From the NCBI RefSeq assembly GCF_946885725.1, contig NZ_CAMPGZ010000079.1, positions 1 through 17,626 on the forward strand: a DNA stretch of 17,626 nt, written 5' to 3'. The DNA is from an uncultured Nocardioides sp. (GTDB lineage: Bacteria > Actinomycetota > Actinomycetes > Propionibacteriales > Nocardioidaceae). The notes beneath the pieces are model-generated. The model did no database searches. It saw only the letters and a program-made list of their open reading frames with translations, and had not been told where the DNA came from. Shown here one piece after another: positions 1 through 5,912 of the stretch (position 1 is its first letter; every line of letters starts with the position of its first letter). The position numbers and the translations under genes are program-made.

Positions 1-141
1 GGCCGACCGGTGGGCGCATTCGTGATCAAGAACGGTGACGTCACGTGGAAACCGACGTTCGACCCGGCTCGCATTCTCGCGGCGGTCGCCGTCGTCGCGG
101 TCGCCCATCTGCTCACCCGCCGTCGTCGACCGCGCGGCTGA
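1..141 (+). CDS. GerW/YtfJ-like protein, C-terminal fragment
   Basis: The window opens inside this gene. The last 46 codons are read in frame from base 1 to the TGA at 139-141. The fragment begins GRPVGAFVIKNGDVTWKP, then has a hydrophobic stretch (ILAAVAVVAVAHLL) and an Arg-rich tail (RRRRPRG). The 'PVGAFVIKNGDV.WKP' segment resembles the C-terminal part of the GerW/YtfJ family, a small protein first described in Bacillus spores and also common in actinobacteria that do not sporulate, where its role is not known. The hydrophobic stretch followed by arginines suggests a membrane-anchored tail with a cytoplasmic end. The family call rests on one short motif recalled from memory; the N-terminal part is outside the window. 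Confidence 0.55.
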   Translation, partial: GRPVGAFVIKNGDVTWKPTFDPARILAAVAVVAVAHLLTRRRRPRG

Positions 142-200
142 GACCGCCGGCCCCTCCGCGAGGACTCGAGGTCAGCAGGTCGACGGTGGAGCGCTGAGAC

Positions 201-647
201 GTGACTGGTAACGACGGGAAGTTCGTGCTGCGGCAGGTGCGTTTCTTCGACGCACCGCCCGAGCGCGTGTACGGCTTCCTGACCGAGGCCGCAGAGCTGG
301 CCACGTGGTGGGGGCCGCAGGGGTTCGTGACACCGGAGATCCAGCTCGATCTGCGGGTGGGCGGCAGTCTGCGCTTCACCATGCAACCGCCGGAGGGCGC
401 GCCCTTCCATCTCTCCGGCGAGTTCACTCAGATCGAGTTCCCCTCCAGACTCGCATTCACCTTCCGTTGGGACGAGCCGGACCCCGACGACCGTGAGACG
501 GTCGTGGAGCTGTCACTGGTCCCTGTCGGCGGCAGGACCAAGCTGACCTTGAACCAGGGAATCTTCGCCACGGAGGAGAGGCTCGAGCTGCACCGCAGCG
601 GCTGGAACGACAGCTTCGAGAAGCTCGACGCGGTCCTCAACGCCTGA
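201..647 (+). CDS. SRPBCC / AHSA1-like domain protein
   Basis: A 148-residue protein that is a single SRPBCC (START-like, activator-of-Hsp90-ATPase homologue) domain of usual family length. Telling features are the N-terminal 'FFDAPPERVYGFLTEAAELATWWGP' region (a beta strand, the 'P.e.VW' helix and the WWGP motif), then the 'LRVGGSLRFTM' strand, the 'LSGEF..IEFPSRLAFTF' strands and the C-terminal long helix 'HRSGWNDSFEKLDAVL'. Family members bind small hydrophobic ligands in a helix-grip cavity; bacterial stand-alone copies are mostly of unknown function. The start is GTG at 201, with a GGTGGAG-like purine stretch about 8-10 nt upstream; no in-frame ATG gives a complete N-terminal strand. It follows the upstream gene by 59 bp and converges on the anti-sigma gene with a 22-bp gap. 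The domain call is firm, the ligand unknown. Confidence 0.88.
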   Translation: MTGNDGKFVLRQVRFFDAPPERVYGFLTEAAELATWWGPQGFVTPEIQLDLRVGGSLRFTMQPPEGAPFHLSGEFTQIEFPSRLAFTFRWDEPDPDDRETVVELSLVPVGGRTKLTLNQGIFATEERLELHRSGWNDSFEKLDAVLNA

Positions 648-669
648 GGTCGGACTGCCGCGTCGGACG

Positions 670-900
670 TCAGCGAGGCTCGGACGTGAGCAGCTCCAGG
701 AGCGACTCGGCCTCGTCGGCGCAGGCGGCGCAGTTGAGGACGTGGGTGCGCATGACCTCGTCCTGGTGCTGAGGATTGCGGACCAGCTCCTCGACGTACT
801 GGTCGAGGCGGGCGAAGCACTCGTCGCAGGACAGGTAGGGCTCGGTGTCCGCGGTCAGGCGTGCGACGACGTGGTCGGGCGGTGAGGTGCGGGAGGTCAT
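670..900 (-). CDS. Soluble zinc-binding anti-sigma factor (RsrA/ZAS, zf-HC2-like)
   Basis: A 76-residue protein with no membrane segment. It carries Cys25-x2-Cys28 in 'LSCDECFARLDQYVEEL' and His53-x3-Cys57-x2-Cys60 in 'THVLNCAAC', the HxxxCxxC signature of the zinc-binding anti-sigma (ZAS) domain, followed by a final helix 'DEAESLLELL'. The layout (N-terminal Cys, amphipathic helix, HxxxCxxC, helix) matches RsrA, the redox-sensing anti-sigma factor of Streptomyces, though it is shorter. The ATG at 900 overlaps the stop codon of the ECF sigma gene by 4 nt (ATGA), the usual arrangement for an anti-sigma factor translated together with its sigma partner. It probably sequesters that sigma factor in the cytoplasm. 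Thiol sensing is inference from the cysteine pattern. Confidence 0.82.
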   Translation of the reverse strand: MTSRTSPPDHVVARLTADTEPYLSCDECFARLDQYVEELVRNPQHQDEVMRTHVLNCAACADEAESLLELLTSEPR

Positions 901-1553
901 CGGGGTCTCCGGTCAGGGAGTGGGTCGAGGTGTCCGTCGGCGACGAGCTCGGCGCGCAGGCGTCGGCGGGCGTCGTGGAGGGTCTTGTAGAGCGCGTTGC
1001 GGGTGGTGCCGAGGCGTTCGGCCAGTACGTCGATCGGCACCTCCTCGACCACCAGGGCCAGCGCGACCTGGCGCTGGTGCGGGGTCAGCGCGGAGGCGAT
1101 GGCTCGCTCGACCGCGCGAGCGAGCTGCGCCGCCTCGGTCACCTCGGTGGGGGAGGACGTGCGGTCGACGAGCTCGACGTGGTCGGGCAGCGTGATCTCG
1201 CGGTGCCGCCACGCCTGCCGGCGTACCTCGATGCCGGCCTGGTAGATCGCGAACTTGTACGCCCACGTCGTGAACCGGCTGCGCCCCTCGAAGGTGGCGA
1301 GCGCCCGGAGTACGGCGACGGCGGCCTCGTCCGCCGCCTGCTGCGCGAGGTCCTCGAGCTCGCTCGCGCCCGCGCCGGGCAGCTGGTGCCGCAGCCGCCA
1401 GACCTGGTGCCGGCTGGCTCTCAGGAGCAGGTCGTGCAGGCGGCGGACGGCGGCATCGCCGGCCGCGCCGCCGACGGTGAGGTCGGCGACCCAGCTCTCG
1501 TCCGCCACGGGCGGTCGCACCCCGGTGGTGGAGACCTCGTTCGCGGTGGTCAT
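897..1553 (-). CDS. ECF (extracytoplasmic function) RNA polymerase sigma factor
   Basis: A 218-residue group IV sigma-70. Region 2 spans about residues 38-120, with 'ELEDLAQQAADEAAVAVLRAL' (region 2.1-2.2 core-binding helices) and 'FEGRSRFTTWAYKFAIYQA' (region 2.3-2.4, -10 recognition). A linker precedes region 4 at about 155-203 ('LTPHQRQVALALVVEEVPID', 'LGTTRNALYKTLHDARRRLR'), the helix-turn-helix that reads the -35 element. There is no region 1 or 3. I chose the ATG at 1553: it overlaps the upstream small gene's stop by 4 nt (ATGA) and has GGAG about 11 nt before it. A longer frame to 1610 only adds sequence antisense to nothing conserved and overlaps the small gene. The next gene is its probable anti-sigma factor. 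The mirrored promoter pair at 1795-1871 suggests autoregulation. Confidence 0.9.
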   Translation of the reverse strand: MTTANEVSTTGVRPPVADESWVADLTVGGAAGDAAVRRLHDLLLRASRHQVWRLRHQLPGAGASELEDLAQQAADEAAVAVLRALATFEGRSRFTTWAYKFAIYQAGIEVRRQAWRHREITLPDHVELVDRTSSPTEVTEAAQLARAVERAIASALTPHQRQVALALVVEEVPIDVLAERLGTTRNALYKTLHDARRRLRAELVADGHLDPLPDRRPR

Positions 1554-1789
1554 CGCGCGCCCATCTCCGGCAGCGGCGCCACGATCCGTACGGCGAGAGC
1601 GGGCGGACAACCACGGTCGACCAGCTCGAGCAGCGCGTGCAGGTCGAACCGGGGATCGGACGCCACCGACTCGGCCAGCTCGGGCGAGAAGCCCGCCTCC
1701 AGCAGGCGGCAGCGACGCCAGGCGCGCACGTCCAGCGGCGGCCCTTGGCTGCAGCCCTGCGCCGGAGGCGACGTCCTGAAAGCTGTCAT
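1550..1789 (-). CDS. Small conserved protein, first gene of the ECF sigma operon
   Basis: A 79-residue protein reading MTAFRTSPPAQGC..., with a low-complexity N-terminus and a compact helical C-terminal half: 'RRCRLLEAGFSPELAESVAS', 'FDLHALLELVDRGCPP' and 'LAVRIVAPL'. This 'll.aGf...lA...A.d.r.DlhaLleLvdrGCpp.lA.rIlaPl' pattern is, from memory, recurrent in small actinobacterial proteins encoded just before ECF sigma genes. No function is established that I know of. The start ATG at 1789 follows GAGGT with only a few bases of leader, directly downstream of the leftward half of the mirrored promoter. Its stop overlaps the sigma ATG by 4 nt, so translation should be coupled. It has two or three helices and cysteines at about 13, 28 and 61. 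It may modulate the sigma factor, but this is inference from position alone. Confidence 0.75.
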   Translation of the reverse strand: MTAFRTSPPAQGCSQGPPLDVRAWRRCRLLEAGFSPELAESVASDPRFDLHALLELVDRGCPPALAVRIVAPLPEMGAR

Positions 1790-1794
1790 ACCTC

Positions 1795-1871
1795 GTTGGT
1801 GTCGCACGAGGCGCCGGTTCTTACCGGGCGCGCGCCATCTCGGTAAGAACGCGCGGCCCGGCGACACCAAC
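1795..1871. promoter_or_regulatory. Mirrored divergent ECF-type promoter pair (nested inverted repeats)
   Basis: Two perfect inverted repeats are nested on almost the same centre (about 1833). The outer arms are GTTGGTGTCGC (1795-1805) and GCGACACCAAC (1861-1871). The inner arms are GTTCTTACCG (1817-1826) and CGGTAAGAAC (1841-1850). Read outward on each strand this gives CGGTAAGAAC, 10 or 11 nt, then GCGACACCAAC, then the gene. With GGTAA as the -35 core and CGACA as the -10 core, the spacer is 15 nt rightward and 16 nt leftward, as in ECF promoters. Predicted transcription starts fall on or within a few bases of the ATGs at 1872 and 1789, so both mRNAs would be leaderless or nearly so; the rightward ATG has no Shine-Dalgarno site. 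A palindromic operator for a dimeric repressor is the alternative. Confidence 0.7.
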
Positions 1872-2285
1872 ATGGCTGTGACCCTTTCGACGACGCCATC
1901 ATCCGCAGCAACGGAGCGGCCGGTCAACGCATGGGCGGCGGACGCCACGGCGCTGATCTGCGCGACGTCCGCCGGCGTGCACGCCGGACTGGTCATGCCC
2001 CACGCCGAGGAGTCGGCGCGGATGGCGGTCGCCTTCGCGATCGCCACCGTCGCGCTGGCCGCAACGGCCGTCGTCATGGCGGTCCGCCCGCGCCCGGACG
2101 TCGCGGCGGCGACCGCCGTGCTGCTGCTCGGAGTGGCGGCGGCGTACGTGCTGTCACGCACGACCGGGATCCCCGGTCTCACCACCCATCCCGAGCCCGT
2201 CGACGTCCTCGGCGTCCTGGTCACCTCGCTCGAGGTGTCGGGCGCCGTCCTGGCGTCGTGGCCGCTCACCAGAAGGAGCAACTGA
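1872..2285 (+). CDS. Small four-helix membrane protein, first gene of ECF-linked operon
   Basis: A 137-residue integral membrane protein with a short Ser/Thr-rich cytoplasmic N-terminus and four predicted membrane helices at about residues 22-40, 50-71, 78-95 and 112-131, ending in a basic tail (RRSN). Between helices 1 and 2 is 'HAGLVMPHAEE', and between 3 and 4 'GIPGLTTHPEP', so two short loops carry His/Pro/acidic residues, possibly on the same face. I know of no named family with a function. The start ATG at 1872 lies one predicted -10 element downstream of the mirrored promoter and lacks an SD sequence. Its TGA overlaps the next gene's ATG (TGATG), so the two are translationally coupled. 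Its position opposite an ECF sigma operon suggests it is a target of that sigma factor. Confidence 0.78.
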   Translation: MAVTLSTTPSSAATERPVNAWAADATALICATSAGVHAGLVMPHAEESARMAVAFAIATVALAATAVVMAVRPRPDVAAATAVLLLGVAAAYVLSRTTGIPGLTTHPEPVDVLGVLVTSLEVSGAVLASWPLTRRSN

Positions 2286-2989
2286 TGACGCTTGTCGAGT
2301 CTCTGAAGAGCCGCCGGAGCTTCCTGGCCTTCGTCGCCGCGGTAGCGGTCGCAACGGCGATGGCCACCGGCCTCTTCGACACCAGCCACGAGGCGGTGGC
2401 GGCGGGCCACTCGCACGAACACAGCGCCCGGCACGCGCGAGTGATGAACGCGAAGCAGGCGGCGTTCCAGGACAAGATGCGCAAGCTCTGGGAGGACCAC
2501 GTCACCTGGACCAGGCTGGCGATCGTCACGTTCGCGGACGGCTCGCCGGGGCTCGACGCCACCGCGGCGCGGCTGATGAAGAACCAGGAGGACATCGGCG
2601 ACGCGATCCGCCCGTTCTACGGCAACGCCGCCGGCCGGCACCTCACCGCCCTGCTGAAGGACCACATCGGCATCGCGGTCGAGCTCCTCGTCGCCGCCAA
2701 GGCCGGCGACCAGCAGGCCTTCGACAAGGCCAACACCGCCTGGTACGCCAACGCCGACGACATCGCCGACTTCCTCGCCGCGGCGAACCCGAAGCACTGG
2801 CCGCGCTCCGAGATGCGAGCCGCCATGCGTGGCCACCTCGACCAGACGCTCGACGAGGCGAGCCACGAGCTCGGCGGGAAGTACGCCGCCAGCGTCGCCG
2901 ACTACGAGAGGATCCACCGTCACATCCTCCACATGGCCGACGCCCTCAGCACCGGCATCATGCGCGCCTTCCCGAAGCGCTTCCACTAG
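2285..2989 (+). CDS. Secreted His-rich helical protein of unknown function
   Basis: A 234-residue exported protein. The N-terminus has a basic patch (KSRR), a hydrophobic stretch at about 13-30 and a likely cleavage near residues 38-41 (AVAAG). A His cluster follows (GHSHEHSARH, residues 41-50). The mature part is all-helical, and four of its helices each carry an acid-His or His pair: 'LWEDHVTWTR' (about 68-77), 'LLKDHIGIAVEL' (123-134), 'MRGHLDQT' (181-188) and 'HRHILHMAD' (211-219). Conserved-looking 'NQEDIGDAIRPFYG', 'WYANADDIADFL' and 'FPKRF' blocks match an uncharacterised family I recall from Firmicutes and actinobacteria under inconsistent names. A metal-binding four-helix bundle is inference. 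Its ATG overlaps the stop of the membrane-protein gene, and the patatin gene follows after 11 bp, so this is the middle gene of a three-gene operon. Confidence 0.8.
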   Translation: MTLVESLKSRRSFLAFVAAVAVATAMATGLFDTSHEAVAAGHSHEHSARHARVMNAKQAAFQDKMRKLWEDHVTWTRLAIVTFADGSPGLDATAARLMKNQEDIGDAIRPFYGNAAGRHLTALLKDHIGIAVELLVAAKAGDQQAFDKANTAWYANADDIADFLAAANPKHWPRSEMRAAMRGHLDQTLDEASHELGGKYAASVADYERIHRHILHMADALSTGIMRAFPKRFH

Positions 2990-3000
2990 GCGAGGACCCG

Positions 3001-3924
3001 ATGACGATCGCGTTCGTGCTCTCCGGCGGAGGCAGCCTCGGCGCCGTACAGGTGGGGATGCTCGAGGCATTGGCCGAGTACGACGTCCATCCCGACGTCC
3101 TGGTCGGCACCTCCGCCGGAGCACTGAACGCGGCCTGGGTGGCGGCGCACGGGATGTCCCGGTCGTCGCTGGACGGGCTGGCGTCGATCTGGACCGGCCT
3201 GCGGCGCACGGACATCTTCCCCGTCGACACCCGTCGCGTGCTGCGGGCCGTGCTGGGGCTCGGTTCGGCGCTGACCTCCCCGCACCGGTTGGATCGATTG
3301 GTGAGGGCGCACGCAGGCATCGAGTTCGTCGAGGAGGCCGCCGTACCGCTGCACCTGCTGGCTACTGACCTGCTCTCGGGGAAACCGGTGCTGATCTCGA
3401 ACGGTCCGCTCGCATCGGGTGTGCTGGCCAGCGCGGCGATCCCCGGGGTCTTCCCGCCGGTCGAGAGGTACGGGCAGGTCCTCGTCGACGGAGGCGTGTC
3501 CGGCCAGAGCGGCGTCGGCCAGGCGGTCGAGCTCGGGGCCACCACGATCTACGTCGTGCCTGCCGGAGCAGCCTGCGCGCTGCCGCAACCTCCTCGCTCG
3601 GCGATCGGGGTGGCGCTGCACGCGCTCAGCCTGCTGCTGGAGACCCGGCTGGCCAACGAGATCGCTCGTTACAGCGCGACGATCGACGTCAGGATCCTGC
3701 CGCCGCTGTGCCCGCTGGCCGTGTCGGCGGCCGACTTCGGCCACGCCGAGGAGCTCATCGAGCGCAGCCGCTCGTCCGCCCTGGCATGGATCGCCGACGG
3801 TGGCCTCGACCGGTCTTCACCGGAGCGGTTCCTCTCCGTGCACGAGCACGCCGACACACGTGGACGGGATTCGTACCCCGGAGACGGACGCTCGCCGGGT
3901 CAGTCCGCCTTGGGCGTCAGGTAG
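3001..3924 (+). CDS. Patatin-like phospholipase family protein
   Basis: A 307-residue patatin-fold serine hydrolase. The oxyanion-hole loop is 'LSGGGSLGAVQVG' (residues 7-19), the nucleophile elbow GTSAG (36-40, Ser38), and the second half of the Ser-Asp dyad is Asp163 in 'LVDGGVSG'. These motifs have the usual order and spacing, so the enzyme looks intact; family members hydrolyse acyl esters of phospholipids and other lipids. There is no signal peptide or membrane helix, so it should be cytoplasmic or peripheral at the inner membrane face. GAGGA lies about 5 nt upstream of the ATG at 3001. It is the third gene of the operon behind the ECF-type promoter, which hints at a membrane-lipid stress role. 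Its last 25 nt overlap, tail to tail, the 3' end of the broken gene on the other strand. Confidence 0.92.
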   Translation: MTIAFVLSGGGSLGAVQVGMLEALAEYDVHPDVLVGTSAGALNAAWVAAHGMSRSSLDGLASIWTGLRRTDIFPVDTRRVLRAVLGLGSALTSPHRLDRLVRAHAGIEFVEEAAVPLHLLATDLLSGKPVLISNGPLASGVLASAAIPGVFPPVERYGQVLVDGGVSGQSGVGQAVELGATTIYVVPAGAACALPQPPRSAIGVALHALSLLLETRLANEIARYSATIDVRILPPLCPLAVSAADFGHAEELIERSRSSALAWIADGGLDRSSPERFLSVHEHADTRGRDSYPGDGRSPGQSALGVR

Positions 3925-4276
3925 TGGTAGGTGACCGTCACGTCGGCGACGTCGAACCAGTCGCTGCCGGTGGTCTGGATCGTCCAGGGCAGTGTCCACG
4001 TGTAGCTGCCGGAGTACATCGGCTCCCACTCGTACCGCACCGGCTGAGTGGTGGTGACGCTCTCCCCGGCGATGGCGGGCCGGCCGCGCATCGAGAACGT
4101 CGCGAGCTGGATGCCGCGCGGTGAGTACTCCTTTGGGACGATCGCTGCGATGTTGACACCGCCGGTCGCTGTCGCGATGGCAGGGCCGGAACCAGTCGTT
4201 GCCGCAGGCCTCGGAGGACCGGTAGCTCTTCGCGCCCGGCTCTGCGTACACCTCGGAATCGACGACCGTGCCCGCG
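3900..4276 (-). pseudogene. Frameshifted, 5'-truncated remnant of a beta-rich protein
   Basis: Protein-like sequence switches frame once. From about 4275 to 4189 one frame reads 'DAGTVVDSEVYAEPGAKSYR' then 'SSEACGNDWF'. From 4187 to the TGA at 3900-3902 the other frame continues 'GPAIATATGGVNIAAIVP', 'GIQLATFSMRGRPAIAGESV' and 'YTWTLPWTIQTTGSDWFDVA', ending TPKAD. One extra C at about 4188 explains the shift. Upstream the first frame meets a stop inside the 3' end of the DUF427 gene, so no proper start or N-terminus remains. The Thr/Trp/Tyr-rich beta strands suggest a secreted or surface domain, which I do not recognise. A GTG at 4280 overlapping the DUF427 stop opens the downstream frame (126 aa) but gives an unlikely Arg/Pro-rich N-terminus. 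A sequencing error could explain the shift but not the missing 5' end. Confidence 0.6.
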
Positions 4277-5050
4277 TCACTCGCCGGTCATCGACACATC
4301 GACGGACTCGCCGTCGACGAACACCTTCGCCGGCCGCCAGAAGCAGATCAGGTCGCGCACGTAGAGCGCGTCGTGGAGCGGGTCGGAGTAGAACCAGGCG
4401 ACGTCGGGGACGCCTTCGGCGGAGAGGTACGACGCCTGACCCTTGTACGCGCAGACGGTGTGCGTGTCCGACGGCGTGAGCAGGTCCAGCCGGACGTCCT
4501 CGCGCGGGAGGTACCAGCGCACGGGGAGCCCGGTCTCTATCAGCATCGTCGGCCGCGTCGACTCGGCGACGGTGACGCTGCTGACCTCGACGCGGACATG
4601 GCGGCGGCTGGGCAGGCAGTCGATGCGCTTGAACGGGTCGTGCGGGTGGCCGATGACCTGCTCGTCCTCCTCGAGCCAGTCGAACGGGTCCCAGTGCAGG
4701 ATCACGCGGCCGCCCAGGTCCCGGTCGTCGGGGCGGAAGGCGATCTCGCCGTGACCGTCCAGGTGCAGCGACCGGCCGGCCGTCGTGTGCCACTCGTTCC
4801 GGTGCGGGCCCAGCACCGGACGGCTCAGCTCGGGGACCGGTGCCGGGTCGTGCTCGGTCAGGTCGAGGTGCAGGTCACCAGGCGGTACGGCGTACCACGG
4901 AACGACGCGACGCGGCTCCCAGACGAGCAGCGCGTCGCGGGTGTCCAGCACGGCCTGCCCGTCGAGCATCGCGCGGAGGCGCTTGGGCGTGCGGGCGATG
5001 CGGAGCTCGCTCAGGCTGTGGAGCCACTGGTCGTGCAGGTCGAGGGCCAT
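4277..5050 (-). CDS. Two-domain DUF427 family protein
   Basis: A 257-residue cytoplasmic protein with two DUF427-type beta domains. The first is at about residues 20-70 ('RLRAMLDGQAVLDTRDALLV', then 'WEPRRVVPWYAVPPGDL'). The second is at about 145-250 ('VRVEVSSVTVAESTRPTMLI', 'ETGLPVRWYLPREDVRLDLL', 'VCAYKGQASYLS', 'DVAWFYSDPL', 'FWRPAKVFVDGESV'). The 'aYKG.A.Y.s......d.aW.Y..Pl' and 'FW..k..vfvDGe' blocks are diagnostic of the family, whose biochemical role is unsettled. I took the ATG at 5050; the open frame extends further but only across an antisense region, and the SD here is weak. It lies 47 bp after the DinB-fusion gene on the same strand and may be co-transcribed with it. The last codons abut the remnant gene. 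Confidence 0.9.
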   Translation of the reverse strand: MALDLHDQWLHSLSELRIARTPKRLRAMLDGQAVLDTRDALLVWEPRRVVPWYAVPPGDLHLDLTEHDPAPVPELSRPVLGPHRNEWHTTAGRSLHLDGHGEIAFRPDDRDLGGRVILHWDPFDWLEEDEQVIGHPHDPFKRIDCLPSRRHVRVEVSSVTVAESTRPTMLIETGLPVRWYLPREDVRLDLLTPSDTHTVCAYKGQASYLSAEGVPDVAWFYSDPLHDALYVRDLICFWRPAKVFVDGESVDVSMTGE

Positions 5051-5097
5051 GCAGCGAGTCTCGGCCCGACGAACCGAGGTGACAACGGGCCGAGCGG

Positions 5098-5844
5098 CTA
5101 CTGCTCGCTGCGGAGGATGGCGAGGTCGCGACGGATGTAGCGCAGGTGCGCCCACTCCTCCTCGAGGATCACGCGCACGCAGTCACCGACCGTCGGCTTC
5201 CAGTCGGAGTCGGGACCGCCCCAGGGGTCCTGGCGCTGCTCCTCGAGCTGCTCCGGCGTGACGTCCGCGAGGAAGTCGGTCACCATCTGCTGCCGCTCGG
5301 CGCGCACCCCGAGGATCTCGTCGTACGAGGGCGGCTCCTTGCGGAACGGCGACATGTCGAAGCCCATCTCGGCGGCGCCGGTGAACGGCAGCCCGATCTC
5401 GTGGAACGGCTGCTCGATCCGCATGACCGTGCCGCGCAGCCAGGTGTCGGTCGCCATGATCAGGTGCCGCAGGGTCTGGGCCAGCGACCACTCGTCCTCG
5501 ACGCGCCCGTCCACGAGCTCCGGCGGCGTGCTCTCCACCGTCTCCCGCCACGAGGCCTGCACCGCGACCCATCCGTCGCGAAGCCCCTCGGGCGTCGTGG
5601 CCTTCTGCAGCTCGCGGCCGGGGAACTGCCGGTTGAGCTCGGCCTCCACGAGCGGCACCACGTCGACCCCGTTGACGAACAGCTTGCCGAAGAAGAGGTC
5701 GTGGCTGTCGATGTCGAGACCGTCGCAGTCGACACTGCGCATCTTCAGGCCGCTCACGTCGGAGAACCGGACCGTGGCGCCCTTGAAGCTCGCCTGGATG
5801 AATGTGGCGCCCTCGAACTCTTTGGTGTCGGTGTACGTCGTCAT
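5098..5844 (-). CDS. Pentapeptide-repeat / DinB-like fusion protein
   Basis: A 248-residue protein with two parts. Residues about 8-50 form a short pentapeptide-like coil ('FEGATFIQASFKGATVRFSD', 'VSGLKMRSVDCDGLDIDSHD'), where every fifth residue tends to be Phe/Leu/Val/Met. The rest, from about residue 70, is a DinB/YfiT-type four-helix bundle: 'GWVAVQASWRETVES', 'EWSLAQTLRHLIMATDTWLR', 'DEILGVRAERQQMVTDFLAD', and 'VRVILEEEWAHLRYIRRDLA'. The His in 'LRHLIM' and in 'EWAHLRYI' sit where DinB proteins bind metal; the family includes thiol-dependent S-transferases and many uncharacterised members. The ATG at 5844 is the only reasonable start, although I see no good SD. It follows the YCII gene by 68 bp on the same strand. 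Substrate unknown. Confidence 0.88.
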   Translation of the reverse strand: MTTYTDTKEFEGATFIQASFKGATVRFSDVSGLKMRSVDCDGLDIDSHDLFFGKLFVNGVDVVPLVEAELNRQFPGRELQKATTPEGLRDGWVAVQASWRETVESTPPELVDGRVEDEWSLAQTLRHLIMATDTWLRGTVMRIEQPFHEIGLPFTGAAEMGFDMSPFRKEPPSYDEILGVRAERQQMVTDFLADVTPEQLEEQRQDPWGGPDSDWKPTVGDCVRVILEEEWAHLRYIRRDLAILRSEQ

Positions 5845-5912
5845 CGCAGCATCATGACCGGAGGCGGGGACAGTTTCGACGGCTCGGTGTCGGTCGGCGG
5901 AGATCGCGCGGG

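Noticed and set aside
861..1871. Long plus-strand open frame extending left of the membrane protein at 1872.
   Set aside because: It is antisense to the anti-sigma, sigma and 79-aa genes; the protein-like part begins only at the ATG at 1872.
1790..3124. Long minus-strand open frame antisense to the membrane, secreted and patatin genes.
   Set aside because: Arg/Gly/Val-rich shadow of GC-rich coding DNA; only its last 79 codons (1550-1789) look like a real protein.
3902..4280. GTG at 4280 overlapping the DUF427 stop (GTGA), which would make a coupled 126-aa gene.
   Set aside because: Its first 30 codons are Arg/Pro-rich and unlike a protein, whereas the other frame reads smoothly into the same downstream sequence through a one-base shift. 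It is kept only as an alternative.
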